64,000 bases of DNA from Alkalihalobacillus sp. AL-G (GCF_030643805.1 NZ_CP094656.1:1240001-1304000); one strand, 5' to 3'. Positions 1-8,788 are shown, counted from the stretch's first letter. Numbers and translations are program-made. The notes: generated by a model from the letters alone, not told the origin.

Positions 1-28
1 AAAGCTCAGAGCCATATCTCTGAGCTTT
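1..28. terminator. Terminator of an upstream gene outside the window
   Basis: An 11-bp inverted repeat (AAAGCTCAGAG and CTCTGAGCTTT) around a 6-nt loop begins at base 1. It probably ends a gene lying to the left of the window. Confidence 0.7.
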
Positions 29-163
29 ATGACGTGATATGAACTATGGGATTAAGGTTGAAGATTTCATTGTAGTTCAAGGGTTTTTTGAAGGTGTTCT
101 CCAAAATATTGGACGATCTAATCGGCTCCCTTTTTCATAGTTCTTAAATTTCAGAAAAAGGAA

Positions 164-192
164 TTGACTGTTGTGATCGATGGTGGTATTAT
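164..192 (+). promoter_or_regulatory. Sigma-A-type promoter of the ABC-2 exporter operon
   Basis: TTGACT (164-169) and TATTAT (187-192) are separated by 17 bp, about 40 bp upstream of the first exporter gene. Confidence 0.55.
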
Positions 193-230
193 AATCTTCT
201 TTGACTGTAAAACGTTAGGGGGGATCATAG

Positions 231-1208
231 TTGATCAGAGTTGAAGGGTTGAGCAAATCGTTCAAAGTTCCACAGCGGTCTTCCGGACTAAGGGAAGCAA
301 CGAAGGCGTTGTTCCATCGGAAGCATACGGTTGTGGAAGCATTGAACGACATTTCCTTTTCCATCGAACCTGGAGAAATTGTCGGCTATATCGGTCCGAA
401 TGGTGCTGGGAAGTCGACGACGATCAAGGTGATGAGCGGAATACTGGTACCGGATCGCGGGAAGGTTTCGATCAAAGGCTATACGCCGTGGAAGGACCGT
501 ACGGATTATGTCCAACATATTGGAGTGGTGTTCGGACAGCGTTCCCAGCTTTGGTGGGATGTTCCGGTCATCGATTCATTCGAGCTTCTCCGTGACATTT
601 ATAAAATCCCACAGGCTGAGTATCAAGCAAATCACGATCTGCTTGTGGAGACCCTTGACCTTCAAAGCCTGCTCCAGTCACCTGTCCGTCAGTTGAGTTT
701 AGGACAGCGGATGCGTTGTGAAATTGCCGCTTCCCTTTTACATAGCCCGAGCATTTTGTTTTTGGATGAGCCGACGATCGGGCTTGATGCCGTTTCGAAA
801 ATCGCCGTCCGGCAGTTCATCAAAACGATCAACCAGGAAAAAGGCGTGACAATCATCCTGACGACGCATGATATGTTCGATATCGAAGCGCTCGCGGACC
901 GGGTGCTGTTGATCGGAAAAGGAAGTATTTTATACGACGGAAAATTGAATGAATTAAGGAACCGGTTCGGATCGCATAAGACGATTACGGTCGATTATCG
1001 GGAGAGTGTAGGGCGTTTCGAGATTCCGGGGACGTCCCTTCTTTCGTGGTCACCCGAACGTGCAATCTTGAGCGTCGATTCGGAGCATACGATGGTCTCA
1101 GAGGTTATCACGCAATTGTCCAATCAAGTGGAACTGATCGATATTTCGGTCGATGCACAGCCGATCGAAGACATCATCGTCCAGTTGTATAAGGAGTACC
1201 AGATATGA
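231..1208 (+). CDS. ABC-2 type exporter, ATP-binding protein
   Basis: ATPase subunit of an ABC-2 exporter. Walker A GPNGAGKS lies at residues 55-62, followed by the signature LSLGQ, Walker B LFLDEP and the H-loop TTHD. The N-terminus has an inserted basic stretch before the first beta strands, as in the subfamily that pairs with COG4587/COG3694 permeases. The TTG start sits 7-8 nt after a GGGGGG-rich ribosome site. The stop overlaps the next gene by ATGA, so the three genes form one operon. The substrate cannot be told from sequence; relatives are often annotated as drug or daunorubicin-type exporters without proof. Confidence 0.9.
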   Translation: MIRVEGLSKSFKVPQRSSGLREATKALFHRKHTVVEALNDISFSIEPGEIVGYIGPNGAGKSTTIKVMSGILVPDRGKVSIKGYTPWKDRTDYVQHIGVVFGQRSQLWWDVPVIDSFELLRDIYKIPQAEYQANHDLLVETLDLQSLLQSPVRQLSLGQRMRCEIAASLLHSPSILFLDEPTIGLDAVSKIAVRQFIKTINQEKGVTIILTTHDMFDIEALADRVLLIGKGSILYDGKLNELRNRFGSHKTITVDYRESVGRFEIPGTSLLSWSPERAILSVDSEHTMVSEVITQLSNQVELIDISVDAQPIEDIIVQLYKEYQI

Positions 1209-2008
1209 AGCCGTATTCTTCGGTATTGAAGCTGAGGCTACTCAATGGGATGCAATACAGGTCGGCGGCACTTGCTGGGGTCGCGACACAATTTTTCTGG
1301 GGATTCATGTACATCATGATCTTCGAAGCGTTCTACAGTTCGGTGATCGATAACCCGCCGATCTCTTTGGAAGAGTTGGTCGTCTACCTATGGCTCCAGC
1401 AGTCGTTCCTTGCGTTCATCATGCTCTGGTTCCGCGATAACGAGTTGTTTGATCTGATCACGACGGGGAATATCGCCTATGAATTGTGCAGACCGTGTGG
1501 GATTTACGGTTATTGGTATGCGAAGCTTCTCGCACAACGTCTGTCGAGTGCGTTTCTTCGGTCCTTTCCGATTCTGCTCGTCGCTTTCCTTTTGCCGGAA
1601 CCGTACCGGATGTCACTTCCACCTAGCTTCATCACCTTCGTCTTGTTTCTCATCACCTTGATTTTGGGATTGTTCATTCTTGTTGCGATTTCGATGTTCA
1701 TTTACATTTCTGTGTTCATTACATTGTCTCCTGTCGGTTCGCTGCTCGTATTTGGTGTAATCGGAGAATTTTTCGCGGGGCTCGTCATTCCGATTCCGTT
1801 GATGCCTTCCTGGTTGAAAGAGATCGCGTACATGCTTCCGTTCCGGTTGACGGCGGACTTTCCTTTCAGGGTCTATTCGGGGCATATCCCGCAGAGTGAC
1901 GCACTGGTCGGCATCGTGCTGCAACTCGTCTGGCTTCTCGTCCTCGTTTTATTAGGAAGGTATGCACTGAAAAAAGCACTGCAAAAAGTTGTTGTACAAG
2001 GAGGGTGA
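1205..2008 (+). CDS. ABC-2 type exporter, permease 1 (COG4587-like)
   Basis: Integral membrane protein of 267 residues with about six hydrophobic segments. It resembles the first permease of the ABC-2 subfamily formerly called DUF990. It starts at the ATG that overlaps the ATPase stop (ATGA) and ends in a basic KKALQKV tail. It is translationally coupled to both neighbours and should form a heterodimeric channel with the next gene product in the cytoplasmic membrane. Confidence 0.85.
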   Translation: MKPYSSVLKLRLLNGMQYRSAALAGVATQFFWGFMYIMIFEAFYSSVIDNPPISLEELVVYLWLQQSFLAFIMLWFRDNELFDLITTGNIAYELCRPCGIYGYWYAKLLAQRLSSAFLRSFPILLVAFLLPEPYRMSLPPSFITFVLFLITLILGLFILVAISMFIYISVFITLSPVGSLLVFGVIGEFFAGLVIPIPLMPSWLKEIAYMLPFRLTADFPFRVYSGHIPQSDALVGIVLQLVWLLVLVLLGRYALKKALQKVVVQGG

Positions 2009-2013
2009 GAGCG

Positions 2014-2796
2014 TTGGGTCTTTATTTCCGTTATCTTTCCATATTGTTCAAATCACAAATGCAGTATCGGACATCGTTCTGGCTGCTCACGGTCGGGCAA
2101 TTCCTTGTGCCGCTATCCCTTTTTGCCGGCTTGTATTTCTTGTTCGAGCGGTTCGGCGAGATAAAGGGCTGGGATTTTTACGAGGTGGCGCTCTGTTTTG
2201 CTGTGATCCATATGGCGTTTGCAATCAGCGAGTGCTTTGGACGTGGATTCGATTCGTTTTCGAGTCTTGTCCAACATGGGGGCTTTGACCGGGTGCTCGT
2301 ACGACCAAGGAGTACGGTCGTCCAGGTGCTCGGCTCACAATTCGAGTTTACGAGATTCGGGAGGCTGCTCCAAAGTGTACTCGTGTTGGTTTGGGCATTG
2401 AACCACCTGACGATCGAGTGGAATGTGGTAAAAATTATCACGTTATGTCTGATGATTATCAGTGGCGTGTCGATCTTTGCTGGCATCTTCATTTTGGCTG
2501 CCACCTTATGCTTTTGGACGATCCAAGGTCTCGAGGTCGTGAATATTTTTACCGATGGTGGAAGGGAGATGGCCCAGTATCCGCTCAACATTTATCAGAA
2601 ATGGGTTGCCCGGTTCTTCACGTTCGTCATTCCGTTTGGAACGGTGAATTACTTACCGCTCATGTACATCCTTGATAAAAGTGGTGGCAATGAACTCCTC
2701 TATATGGCGACACCGTTAGCAGGCATCGTGTTCATCCTACCCTGTTTGTTAGTTTGGAAGTTTGGTGTCCGACATTATCGGTCGACGGGGTCTTGA
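2014..2796 (+). CDS. ABC-2 type exporter, permease 2 (COG3694-like)
   Basis: Second permease of the exporter, about 260 residues with six likely membrane segments. A GTG at 2005 is possible but sits on top of the ribosome site AAGGAGGG (1998-2005). The TTG at 2014 has the normal 8-9 nt spacing and is preferred. Last gene of the operon; no strong intrinsic terminator was seen before the next promoter. The family is known only as an exporter component, and no substrate is inferred. Confidence 0.85.
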   Translation: MGLYFRYLSILFKSQMQYRTSFWLLTVGQFLVPLSLFAGLYFLFERFGEIKGWDFYEVALCFAVIHMAFAISECFGRGFDSFSSLVQHGGFDRVLVRPRSTVVQVLGSQFEFTRFGRLLQSVLVLVWALNHLTIEWNVVKIITLCLMIISGVSIFAGIFILAATLCFWTIQGLEVVNIFTDGGREMAQYPLNIYQKWVARFFTFVIPFGTVNYLPLMYILDKSGGNELLYMATPLAGIVFILPCLLVWKFGVRHYRSTGS

Positions 2797-2957
2797 TGCT
2801 GCACCTGGGTGATGTCACTCGTCATCCGTGTATTTTAAGCTATGAAGCAATCCAGTGATGTCGAAGGCATTCTGGTGACACAACGGGCAATTTCGATTGG
2901 GATATTCAAGCGTTTATTACGTACGTTGATGTGTTAGCGTGAACGTTTTTTGAAATG

Positions 2958-2990
2958 AATTTTTACTTAAGGAAACATATTTGTTATATT
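2958..2990 (+). promoter_or_regulatory. ZIP promoter with overlapping MntR-like box
   Basis: TTTACT (2962-2967), a 17-bp spacer and TATATT (2985-2990) form a sigma-A-type promoter. The -35 lies inside AATTTTTACTTAAGGAAACA (2958-2977), which closely resembles the Bacillus MntR operator as I remember it (TTTGCcTTAAGGaAAC core). Confidence 0.5.
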
Positions 2991-3025
2991 GCATATATTG
3001 AAATCATGAATTTTTTTGGTTTAAA

Positions 3026-3042
3026 ACTTGCGTTAGGTAAAC
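3026..3042 (+). promoter_or_regulatory. Second MntR-like box
   Basis: ACTTGCGTTAGGTAAAC matches the remembered MntR pattern TTGCnTnAGGnAAAC. It lies downstream of the proposed -10 and 40 bp before the ZIP start, a position from which it could block transcription. Confidence 0.45.
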
Positions 3043-3081
3043 AATCTTTGTTAACCGAAATTGGGAGGAGATGAAGATATT

Positions 3082-3897
3082 ATGATTGATTTTTTCTCTA
3101 CGTTAAGTCCTGTTACTCAAGCATTGCTTGGGACTTTATTTACTTGGGGAATGACTGCACTGGGGGCTGCCCTGGTGTTTACTACAAAAACAATGAACCA
3201 GAAGCTTTTGGATGGAATGCTTGGTTTTGCAGGTGGAGTTATGATTGCAGCTAGCTTTTGGTCTTTACTATCACCTGCAATTGCAATGGCAGAGAGTGAT
3301 GCGTTACCAGCTTGGTTGCCTGCTGCGATAGGGTTTATGCTTGGTGCAATATTTCTGTGGGGAGTAGATAAGCTTATTCCTCACTTACATCCAAATTCAA
3401 AAATGGAAGATGCTGAAGGAATTCATCCTGATAAAAGAAGACGAAGCACGCTGTTAGTACTCGCCATTACACTGCATAATATTCCGGAAGGTCTAGCAAT
3501 AGGGGTTGCATTTGGAGCTGTAGCAGCTGGTTTTCCATCAGCATCGTTGGCTGCTGCAGTAACATTAGCTATAGGGATTGGTATTCAAAACTTCCCGGAA
3601 GGTACTGCAGTTTCCATGCCTTTACGTAGAGAAGGGATGTCACGTCGAAAGAGTTTTATGTATGGACAATTTTCAGGTATGGTTGAGCCAATTTCTGCAA
3701 TAATCGGTGTGCTAGCAGTTACATTAATGGAACCACTTCTCCCATTTGCTTTAAGCTTTGCAGCAGGAGCAATGATTTTTGTAGTAGCAGAAGAGGTTAT
3801 TCCTGGTTCACAGGAAAACGGAAACAAAGATCTTGCATCCATGTGCTTGATGATAGGTTTCACTGTCATGATGATACTGGATGTTGCACTTGGATAG
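3082..3897 (+). CDS. ZIP family divalent metal transporter (GufA/ZupT-like)
   Basis: Membrane transporter moving Zn, Mn or Fe into the cytoplasm. It shows about eight hydrophobic segments and the metal-site motifs HNIPEGLAIG and NFPEGTAVS, with an EE pair in VVAEEV. The ATG at 3082 is chosen because GGGAGGAG sits 11 nt upstream; the upstream in-frame TTG at 3061 lies on the ribosome site. It is monocistronic, with its own promoter and a terminator at 4028. The two MntR-like boxes upstream suggest manganese-responsive control, which would favour Mn as a substrate. That is inference; ZIP specificity cannot be read from these motifs. Confidence 0.9.
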   Translation: MIDFFSTLSPVTQALLGTLFTWGMTALGAALVFTTKTMNQKLLDGMLGFAGGVMIAASFWSLLSPAIAMAESDALPAWLPAAIGFMLGAIFLWGVDKLIPHLHPNSKMEDAEGIHPDKRRRSTLLVLAITLHNIPEGLAIGVAFGAVAAGFPSASLAAAVTLAIGIGIQNFPEGTAVSMPLRREGMSRRKSFMYGQFSGMVEPISAIIGVLAVTLMEPLLPFALSFAAGAMIFVVAEEVIPGSQENGNKDLASMCLMIGFTVMMILDVALG

Positions 3898-4027
3898 CTA
3901 CTAAAAGTGTTTGCCAAAGATGATATATCAGTTTTATGATATTGGAATCATAAATTACTCGGTTTTATTGTTGTGTAACAGACATTTGTTAGAAATTAGT
4001 GATAAAATGTTTATAGTTCTAGTTGAT

Positions 4028-4054
4028 GATTCCGAATAGTATCGGAATCTTTTT
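4028..4054 (+). terminator. Terminator after the ZIP gene
   Basis: GATTCCGA and TCGGAATC pair across a 6-nt loop and are followed by TTTTT. Confidence 0.75.
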
Positions 4055-4170
4055 CACGGATTAACAGGTGTGAGCAAATATATAAGCTTAGCTTTTATAC
4101 GGAAACTAGTGAATAAAATATGCTGCAACTACCTGATGGTAAGGTTAATTATAAGTACGGGGGATATTTG

Positions 4171-5337
4171 ATGTCTGAAGAAAACATTACGAGAATTGAT
4201 TTAGATGGCAAGGAAATTATCCTGATCGGGACAGCGCACGTTTCGAAGCAAAGTGCAGAACAGGTAAAGGAAGTCATCGAAGCTGAGCAGCCGGATTCTG
4301 TGTGTGTAGAGTTGGATAAACAACGATACCAATCGATCATGGACGGGAACAAGTGGAAGGAAACGGATATCTTCAAGGTGATTAAAGAGAAAAAAACGAC
4401 ATTGCTCTTAATGAACCTTGTCATATCCTCCTTTCAAAAACGCATGGCGAAACAAATGGGGATTAAACCTGGGCAAGAAATGATTCAGGGGATTGAATCT
4501 GCAGAAGCGGTCGGTGCAGATCTCGTACTTGCTGACCGGAATATCCAAATCACCTTTTCTCGGATCTGGAATGGGATAGGATTTCGTGGAAAGGCGAAGC
4601 TCCTTATGCAGATTTTCTTTAGTATTTTCAGTAACGAGAGCATTTCAGAAGAGGAACTGGAGAAGTTAAAGTCCGAAGATATGCTGAATGCATTACTTAA
4701 AGAGTTCACTGAAAACTTCCCAGAATTAAAGAAGCCGTTAATCGATGAACGGGATCAATATTTAGCCCAGAAAATCAAAGAGGCTCCGGGAGAGAAGGTT
4801 GTGGCTGTCTTAGGAGCAGCACATGTTCCAGGGATTAAAGAGGAAATCAGAAAAGAACATGATCTATCACGTTTAACCAAGATTCCCCCGAAATCCAAAG
4901 TACCTAAAATAATCGGTTGGTCGATTCCAGTGCTTATTCTTGCGGTGGTTGCCTATACGTTCATTGCCAACCCATCTGCAGGATTCCAGCAAACAATAAG
5001 CTGGGTTCTATGGAATGGGACGTTTTCAGCACTTGGAGCACTGATTGCTTTTGCACACCCGCTTGCAATCGTTACGGCCTTTATCGCAGCTCCAATAACC
5101 TCGTTAAACCCATTGCTTGCAGCTGGGTGGTTTGCAGGAATTGTTCAAGCCTTTTTTAGGAGGCCCAGTGTAAAAGACTTCGAAACACTTTCAGAGGATG
5201 TGTTCAGCGCTAAAGGCTTTTGGCATAATAACGTAACCCGAATTCTGCTCGTTGTCGTTTTATCGAACTTAGGAAGCACAGTTGGAACCTTCATTGGCGG
5301 AGCAGACGTCATCCGCTTGTTTTTGGAAAACCTTTAG
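4171..5337 (+). CDS. TraB family protein (TraB/GumN-type, membrane anchored)
   Basis: 388-residue protein of the TraB family, named after enterococcal TraB, which lowers sex-pheromone activity. The biochemical role of chromosomal homologues is unproven. Motifs GTAHVS near the N-terminus and GAAHVPGI near residue 220 are the conserved His motifs of the family. The C-terminal third holds about four membrane segments. An in-frame ATG at 4120 lacks a ribosome site; the ATG at 4171 follows GGGGGA at good spacing. It appears to stand alone between terminators. Confidence 0.85.
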   Translation: MSEENITRIDLDGKEIILIGTAHVSKQSAEQVKEVIEAEQPDSVCVELDKQRYQSIMDGNKWKETDIFKVIKEKKTTLLLMNLVISSFQKRMAKQMGIKPGQEMIQGIESAEAVGADLVLADRNIQITFSRIWNGIGFRGKAKLLMQIFFSIFSNESISEEELEKLKSEDMLNALLKEFTENFPELKKPLIDERDQYLAQKIKEAPGEKVVAVLGAAHVPGIKEEIRKEHDLSRLTKIPPKSKVPKIIGWSIPVLILAVVAYTFIANPSAGFQQTISWVLWNGTFSALGALIAFAHPLAIVTAFIAAPITSLNPLLAAGWFAGIVQAFFRRPSVKDFETLSEDVFSAKGFWHNNVTRILLVVVLSNLGSTVGTFIGGADVIRLFLENL

Positions 5338-5462
5338 TAAATATCAATATATATATGCTGACACAGATGTGGAATTGGAATCTGGCCAACTTTGTATAGA
5401 AGAAGTGACTGGGAAATGATTTAAGTCATAGACGACGATGTTGAAATTGAAGTAACGTAAGG

Positions 5463-5489
5463 AAGCACATCCTTGAGATGTACTTTTTT
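5463..5489 (+). terminator. Possible terminator downstream of traB-like gene
   Basis: AAGCACATC and GATGTACTT pair with one mismatch across a 5-nt loop, followed by a T run. The 120 bp between it and the traB-like stop show nothing recognisable. Confidence 0.5.
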
Positions 5490-5539
5490 ATATGGATGCT
5501 CAATCTTTTTCTCTATAATATAGGTGCTATTTTTAGGTA

Positions 5540-5689
5540 ATGAATATACTTGAAGAATTGAATAAAAAGGCCAAACGTTTACTTTCGATTGGCTTATTCG
5601 ATGACGAAATGTTACTTATGGTGGTTGAGTTTTCAAGTAAATCGAAATGCACGTTGTTACACAGGTTTATAAGAAAAGCAATGGTTTGA
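5540..5689 (+). CDS. Hypothetical 49-residue ORF, weak
   Basis: An ATG after TTTTAGGTA opens a 49-codon frame that overlaps the 3' end of the convergent haloperoxidase gene. The product would be charged and partly amphipathic. The ribosome site is poor and no family is recognised, so it may be chance or a remnant. Confidence 0.2.
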   Translation: MNILEELNKKAKRLLSIGLFDDEMLLMVVEFSSKSKCTLLHRFIRKAMV

Positions 5690-6557
5690 TATGATTACGG
5701 GTATTGTTTCTTTTTTCCCTTTTTATGATAGGTGATGTACATGACTCCGGGAAATCGTAGGGGATATATTGTTTATAATTGTCCGGTAGGATATCCGCGT
5801 TCAAGTTATCCCGATATGGATGATCGATGTATTCCGAATCACTATTCCGTTCTGATTTCAGTTGATTGACAATTACATTTCCGATCGATCTTCCCAATCG
5901 AAGTCCTTCACTATTATCTATCGGGAAATGAACCCCTGCATACAAACGACTATTCGCATCGTCGTTCGCTATTTTTTGAAGCTTTTTTGCTTCCCTCGGG
6001 AAAAAGTAGTTTAGTACGACTTGTGCACACCCGGATATTGCTGCGTGTCCAGATGGATAGGTCGGAAAACGAGGTGTACATATCAAGGTTTTCATGGTTG
6101 GGTCATATTGGTTCGGTCTTGCAACATCCCAACCATACTTTAATTCCCACACTACAATTAACGTGTCATTGATTGCATCATGTACACTCGCCAATATCCT
6201 TGCTGCCTCTGTCGGGGCAACACCATACGTATCAATCAATCGGTCGATGACTGGCGTCCACTGTTTGGTCGGTGCTCCTGTTCCATAATAGATGCCGATC
6301 TTTTTTTGTTTAGGGGTAAGGTTCTTCAGTGTATCTTTAACGATAAGTAATTCTCTATCAAAGTCAATCCGGTTGGGATGTGTGATAGGCAGACGCAGTC
6401 TTCTTCCTTTTGGATCGGCAAAATTCCCACCTTCATCTCGTTTTAAAAAAGCGAGTGGCCATGAACCTGCTAAAGGGGTGACTGGATCAGTCGGTGGGTT
6501 CATTTCCCCAGCGTAAGGTACCTTTGACCAGCGTAAATAATCCTTTCCCAAAAACAT
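5667..6557 (-). CDS. Vanadium-dependent haloperoxidase family protein
   Basis: Member of the PAP2/vanadium haloperoxidase superfamily, 296 residues. The vanadate-binding set of the family is intact and correctly spaced: Lys140 and Arg147 (KYGWDVAR), Ser169-Gly170-His171 (PSGH), and Arg204 with catalytic-type His210 (RLYAGVH). There is no obvious signal peptide, and bacillar homologues are usually described from sequence only. The ATG at 6557 is preceded by GGAGGTGA. It could be a haloperoxidase or a phosphatase, because the two share this site. It stands alone and converges on the traB-like gene. Confidence 0.85.
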   Translation of the reverse strand: MFLGKDYLRWSKVPYAGEMNPPTDPVTPLAGSWPLAFLKRDEGGNFADPKGRRLRLPITHPNRIDFDRELLIVKDTLKNLTPKQKKIGIYYGTGAPTKQWTPVIDRLIDTYGVAPTEAARILASVHDAINDTLIVVWELKYGWDVARPNQYDPTMKTLICTPRFPTYPSGHAAISGCAQVVLNYFFPREAKKLQKIANDDANSRLYAGVHFPIDNSEGLRLGRSIGNVIVNQLKSERNSDSEYIDHPYRDNLNADILPDNYKQYIPYDFPESCTSPIIKREKRNNTRNHIKPLLFL

Positions 6558-6796
6558 TCACCTCCATTTTTCCATATTGCATATTATGCAAGGTAAACAG
6601 GATGTGAATGGACGGTTTGACTTTTAGATAAGAAAAGGAAGTACAACTACCCCTGTTAACATCACTGAAACAGGTTGTTTAATTCCACAAGCACATGGCG
6701 ATAATTGTAAATGATATTAAAATTTCTTTTGCCTAATTTGGTCTGGATCCAAAAAACTTTTATTGGAAAAATGACAGTTGTAAGGAGGGAAGAAAA

Positions 6797-7318
6797 TTGG
6801 ATTGGGTTGTAATGATTTTGACAATTATGCTTTTTAACACTATCGTTTTTTTTATGAAAAAACATTTAAGGATATCTGATATATATACAACTGTCATATT
6901 TGGTTTATTGGTAAGCGCTCTAGTAGATGTTTTTGCGAGTTTTCGTTTACAAGCATGGGGATTTTTTGACCCAAGGATGCCAGATTTTAAAGCTCTTTTG
7001 ATTTTGCTAGGCATCTATCCTGCGGCAGCTGCAATGATCATCAATTGGTATCCGTATGATTCAGCTCGGGGTTCCAAGCTTGTTTATCTGATTGGATGGG
7101 CGATTTTTTCTACAGGTTACGAATGGTTAAGCCTTGAAGTCGGCATGCTGTGGCACAAGAATTGGAACTTATTCTATTCATTCATCCTTTATCCCTTTAT
7201 CTACTTCATGCTGATCATCCATGTAAGAATATATAGAAGGATGAATGAAGGGAGGAGTATTTCCGACACACACATAAAAGGACCACTGTTCATGCAGGTT
7301 TTAGGTAAAAAGACATGA
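6797..7318 (+). CDS. CBO0543 family membrane protein
   Basis: Integral membrane protein of 173 residues with about five hydrophobic segments, resembling the CBO0543 family common in Bacillus. Function unknown. The TTG start at 6797 is set by AAGGAGGG at 6782-6789. A second, diverged family member lies at 35481-35999 on the other strand. Typical family features seen here are the aromatic-rich loops (WYPYD, GYEWLSLE) and the basic C-terminus. Confidence 0.8.
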   Translation: MDWVVMILTIMLFNTIVFFMKKHLRISDIYTTVIFGLLVSALVDVFASFRLQAWGFFDPRMPDFKALLILLGIYPAAAAMIINWYPYDSARGSKLVYLIGWAIFSTGYEWLSLEVGMLWHKNWNLFYSFILYPFIYFMLIIHVRIYRRMNEGRSISDTHIKGPLFMQVLGKKT

Positions 7319-7657
7319 CATGACAGCCAACCGAATAGTTGAAACTTGAAAATTGATCGTTCCAACTGTTACGGAGCCGGCCAAAATAATCTTTCAATTG
7401 GCTTTCAGCCTTCTCTCCTCTCCTCATGTTTATGTCGGACAGATGGAGGCCCTTCAAACCTTATTTCTGATACGACGTTAAGCAATCATTCCTCCCTTCA
7501 CTTACAAAATTCCTAGTATAATAATGTTTATCAGACATTCATTTCATGAATAGTACAAGAACAGGAATATTCGAGGGTCTTTTGATGACAAATTTTCCCT
7601 CTCATGAATTCTTCTGTTTACCTAATACTTAGTGTAAACGGTGAAAGGAGGGATTCG
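7319..7657. other. Intergenic region, nothing firm
   Basis: About 340 bp with a TATAAT at 7517 but no well-spaced -35. From about 7577 onward it matches 15385 onward (see repeat copies A and B). Confidence 0.4.
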
Positions 7658-7843
7658 ATGTTTGAGAGACGTGATAATGGCTTACCGAATGGCAATAATA
7701 CCCCTCGATCGATTCTGCCTCCAAGAGGTCTTACGAATGAAGGGGTGCTCCCGGATGAATTTGCAAGGGAAGTATCCGTGGACTATGATGATTTAAAGGG
7801 AATCGATGAGTTGCAAAGAAAAGATAATGATAAAAACGATTAG
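7658..7843 (+). CDS. Hypothetical small acidic protein (61 aa), cassette gene 1
   Basis: Small, highly charged soluble protein of 61 residues, begins MFERRDN and ends DNDKND. No family recognised. The ATG at 7658 follows AAAGGAGGGATTCG, a strong ribosome site; the longer frame from 7604 has none. Conservation is supported by a diverged copy at 15470 that keeps the DEFARE and DELQRKDND segments at the DNA level but is frameshifted. It shares a bidirectional terminator with the next gene. Confidence 0.7.
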   Translation: MFERRDNGLPNGNNTPRSILPPRGLTNEGVLPDEFAREVSVDYDDLKGIDELQRKDNDKND

Positions 7844-7860
7844 GATTAAAAACACTTGGC

Positions 7861-7898
7861 AAAAGTCGACTTCCTTAAAATGAAGGAGTCGACTTTTT
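7861..7898. terminator. Bidirectional terminator
   Basis: AAAAGTCGACTTCCTT pairs with AAGGAGTCGACTTTT, flanked by A and T runs, between two convergent tiny genes. Confidence 0.85.
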
Positions 7899-7906
7899 TG
7901 CTTCCA

Positions 7907-8095
7907 TTAAGATTTTTCTTTCGATCCAATCATCTGGTCAACCGTACCCTCGAAGTAGTCATCTCCCACCTGTTCATGGGTTTCCGCCAACCCCTTTTCT
8001 AATTGTGATTTACCCTGGTAATCAGATGGTTCAAAATATTTTTCTGCGACCTTATTATTGTCATCATTATTCGTTTGATTTCTTTTAGGTTCCAT
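7907..8095 (-). CDS. DUF4025 (YozQ-like) small protein
   Basis: 62-residue hydrophilic protein with the DUF4025 core: EPSDYQGKSQLEKGL then THEQVGDDYFEGTVD. Function unknown; YozQ of Bacillus subtilis is the remembered relative. The ATG at 8095 follows AAAGGAGGAACGGCA. The longer frame to 8146 has no ribosome site. It has a close paralogue at 15730-15918 in cassette copy B. Confidence 0.85.
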   Translation of the reverse strand: MEPKRNQTNNDDNNKVAEKYFEPSDYQGKSQLEKGLAETHEQVGDDYFEGTVDQMIGSKEKS

Positions 8096-8227
8096 TGCCG
8101 TTCCTCCTTTCTTATCGATTAGTATGTTGCTTTCTCCACGTATCATGTAACAAACAAAGGTTTAAATTCGTCTTTACATATAGTCTGCGTTTGGGGAAAC
8201 AATGTTAGCAACGAGGAGGTGAATTTC

Positions 8228-8395
8228 TTGGATAAGAATGTGATTGGAAAAGACCGCCCCGACGATTACAAACGGTTTGCTGGAATCGATAATGGATATG
8301 ATTTCAAAAATGCGAAAAGCGAAACCGGACATGAACAGAAAACAACCCAATCCGAAAAATTACGTTACGAAAATGCCGACGAAGTATATGAGTGA
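8228..8395 (+). CDS. Hypothetical 55-residue protein, cassette gene 3
   Basis: Small charged protein beginning MDKNVIGKDRPDDYK and ending ENADEVYE. The TTG start at 8228 is preceded by GAGGAGGTGAATTTC. The paralogue at 16055-16222 has the same length and starts with ATG, which confirms this start. No family recognised; composition is typical of small soluble sporulation- or stress-associated Bacillus proteins, but that is a guess. Confidence 0.75.
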   Translation: MDKNVIGKDRPDDYKRFAGIDNGYDFKNAKSETGHEQKTTQSEKLRYENADEVYE

Positions 8396-8400
8396 TAAAA

Positions 8401-8427
8401 AATTCCCTGCCTTTTGAGCAGGGAATT
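8401..8427 (-). terminator. Terminator, mainly for the minus-strand Gln-rich gene
   Basis: AATTCCCTGC and GCAGGGAATT form a perfect 10-bp stem. A T run follows on the minus strand. Confidence 0.75.
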
Positions 8428-8433
8428 ATTACG

Positions 8434-8673
8434 TTATTGTCCGATTTGTTGCTGGCACTGCTGCACGAGCTGTTGAATCTGTTGTAATTGTTGCGCTGCA
8501 TTTTGTTCGCGTTGTGCAATTTGCTGAGGCTGTGCACCCATTTGCGCGTTTCCTTGTTGCTGTGCTTGTTGTTGAGCCTGCTGAAGTTGTTGTGCATTTT
8601 GCTGCTCTTGCTGTTGCAATTGCTGAGCGATTTGCGAAATCTGTTGTAGTGTTTGCTTAATTTGTTGTGGCAT
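8434..8673 (-). CDS. Small Gln-rich protein, cassette gene 4
   Basis: 79 residues, about half glutamine, in heptad-like QQ/IQQL patterns, beginning MPQQIKQTL and ending CQQQIGQ. One conserved Cys lies near the C-terminus. The likely structure is a Q-rich coiled coil or low-complexity helix. Bacillus relatives carry similar Q-rich small proteins of unknown role. The ATG at 8673 follows AAAGGAGAGTTTCTC. Only the last dozen codons survive in cassette copy B (16264-16305). Confidence 0.75.
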   Translation of the reverse strand: MPQQIKQTLQQISQIAQQLQQQEQQNAQQLQQAQQQAQQQGNAQMGAQPQQIAQREQNAAQQLQQIQQLVQQCQQQIGQ

Positions 8674-8788
8674 GAGAAACTCTCCTTTCATTGATTGGTA
8701 CCGTCATATTGTTGTTATCTCCGAATGCTTTTATTCAACCTTATTAACGGATGTTATATTTGGTTCGTCTGCCAAATGTTGTTCAACA

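Larger units (their letters stand above)
7577..8475. repeat. Duplicated tiny-gene cassette, copy A (intact)
   Basis: About 0.9 kb holding four tiny genes in the order +, -, +, - with their terminators. It aligns throughout with 15385-16305, including intergenic hairpins and ribosome sites. Copy A has all four genes intact. Confidence 0.85.
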
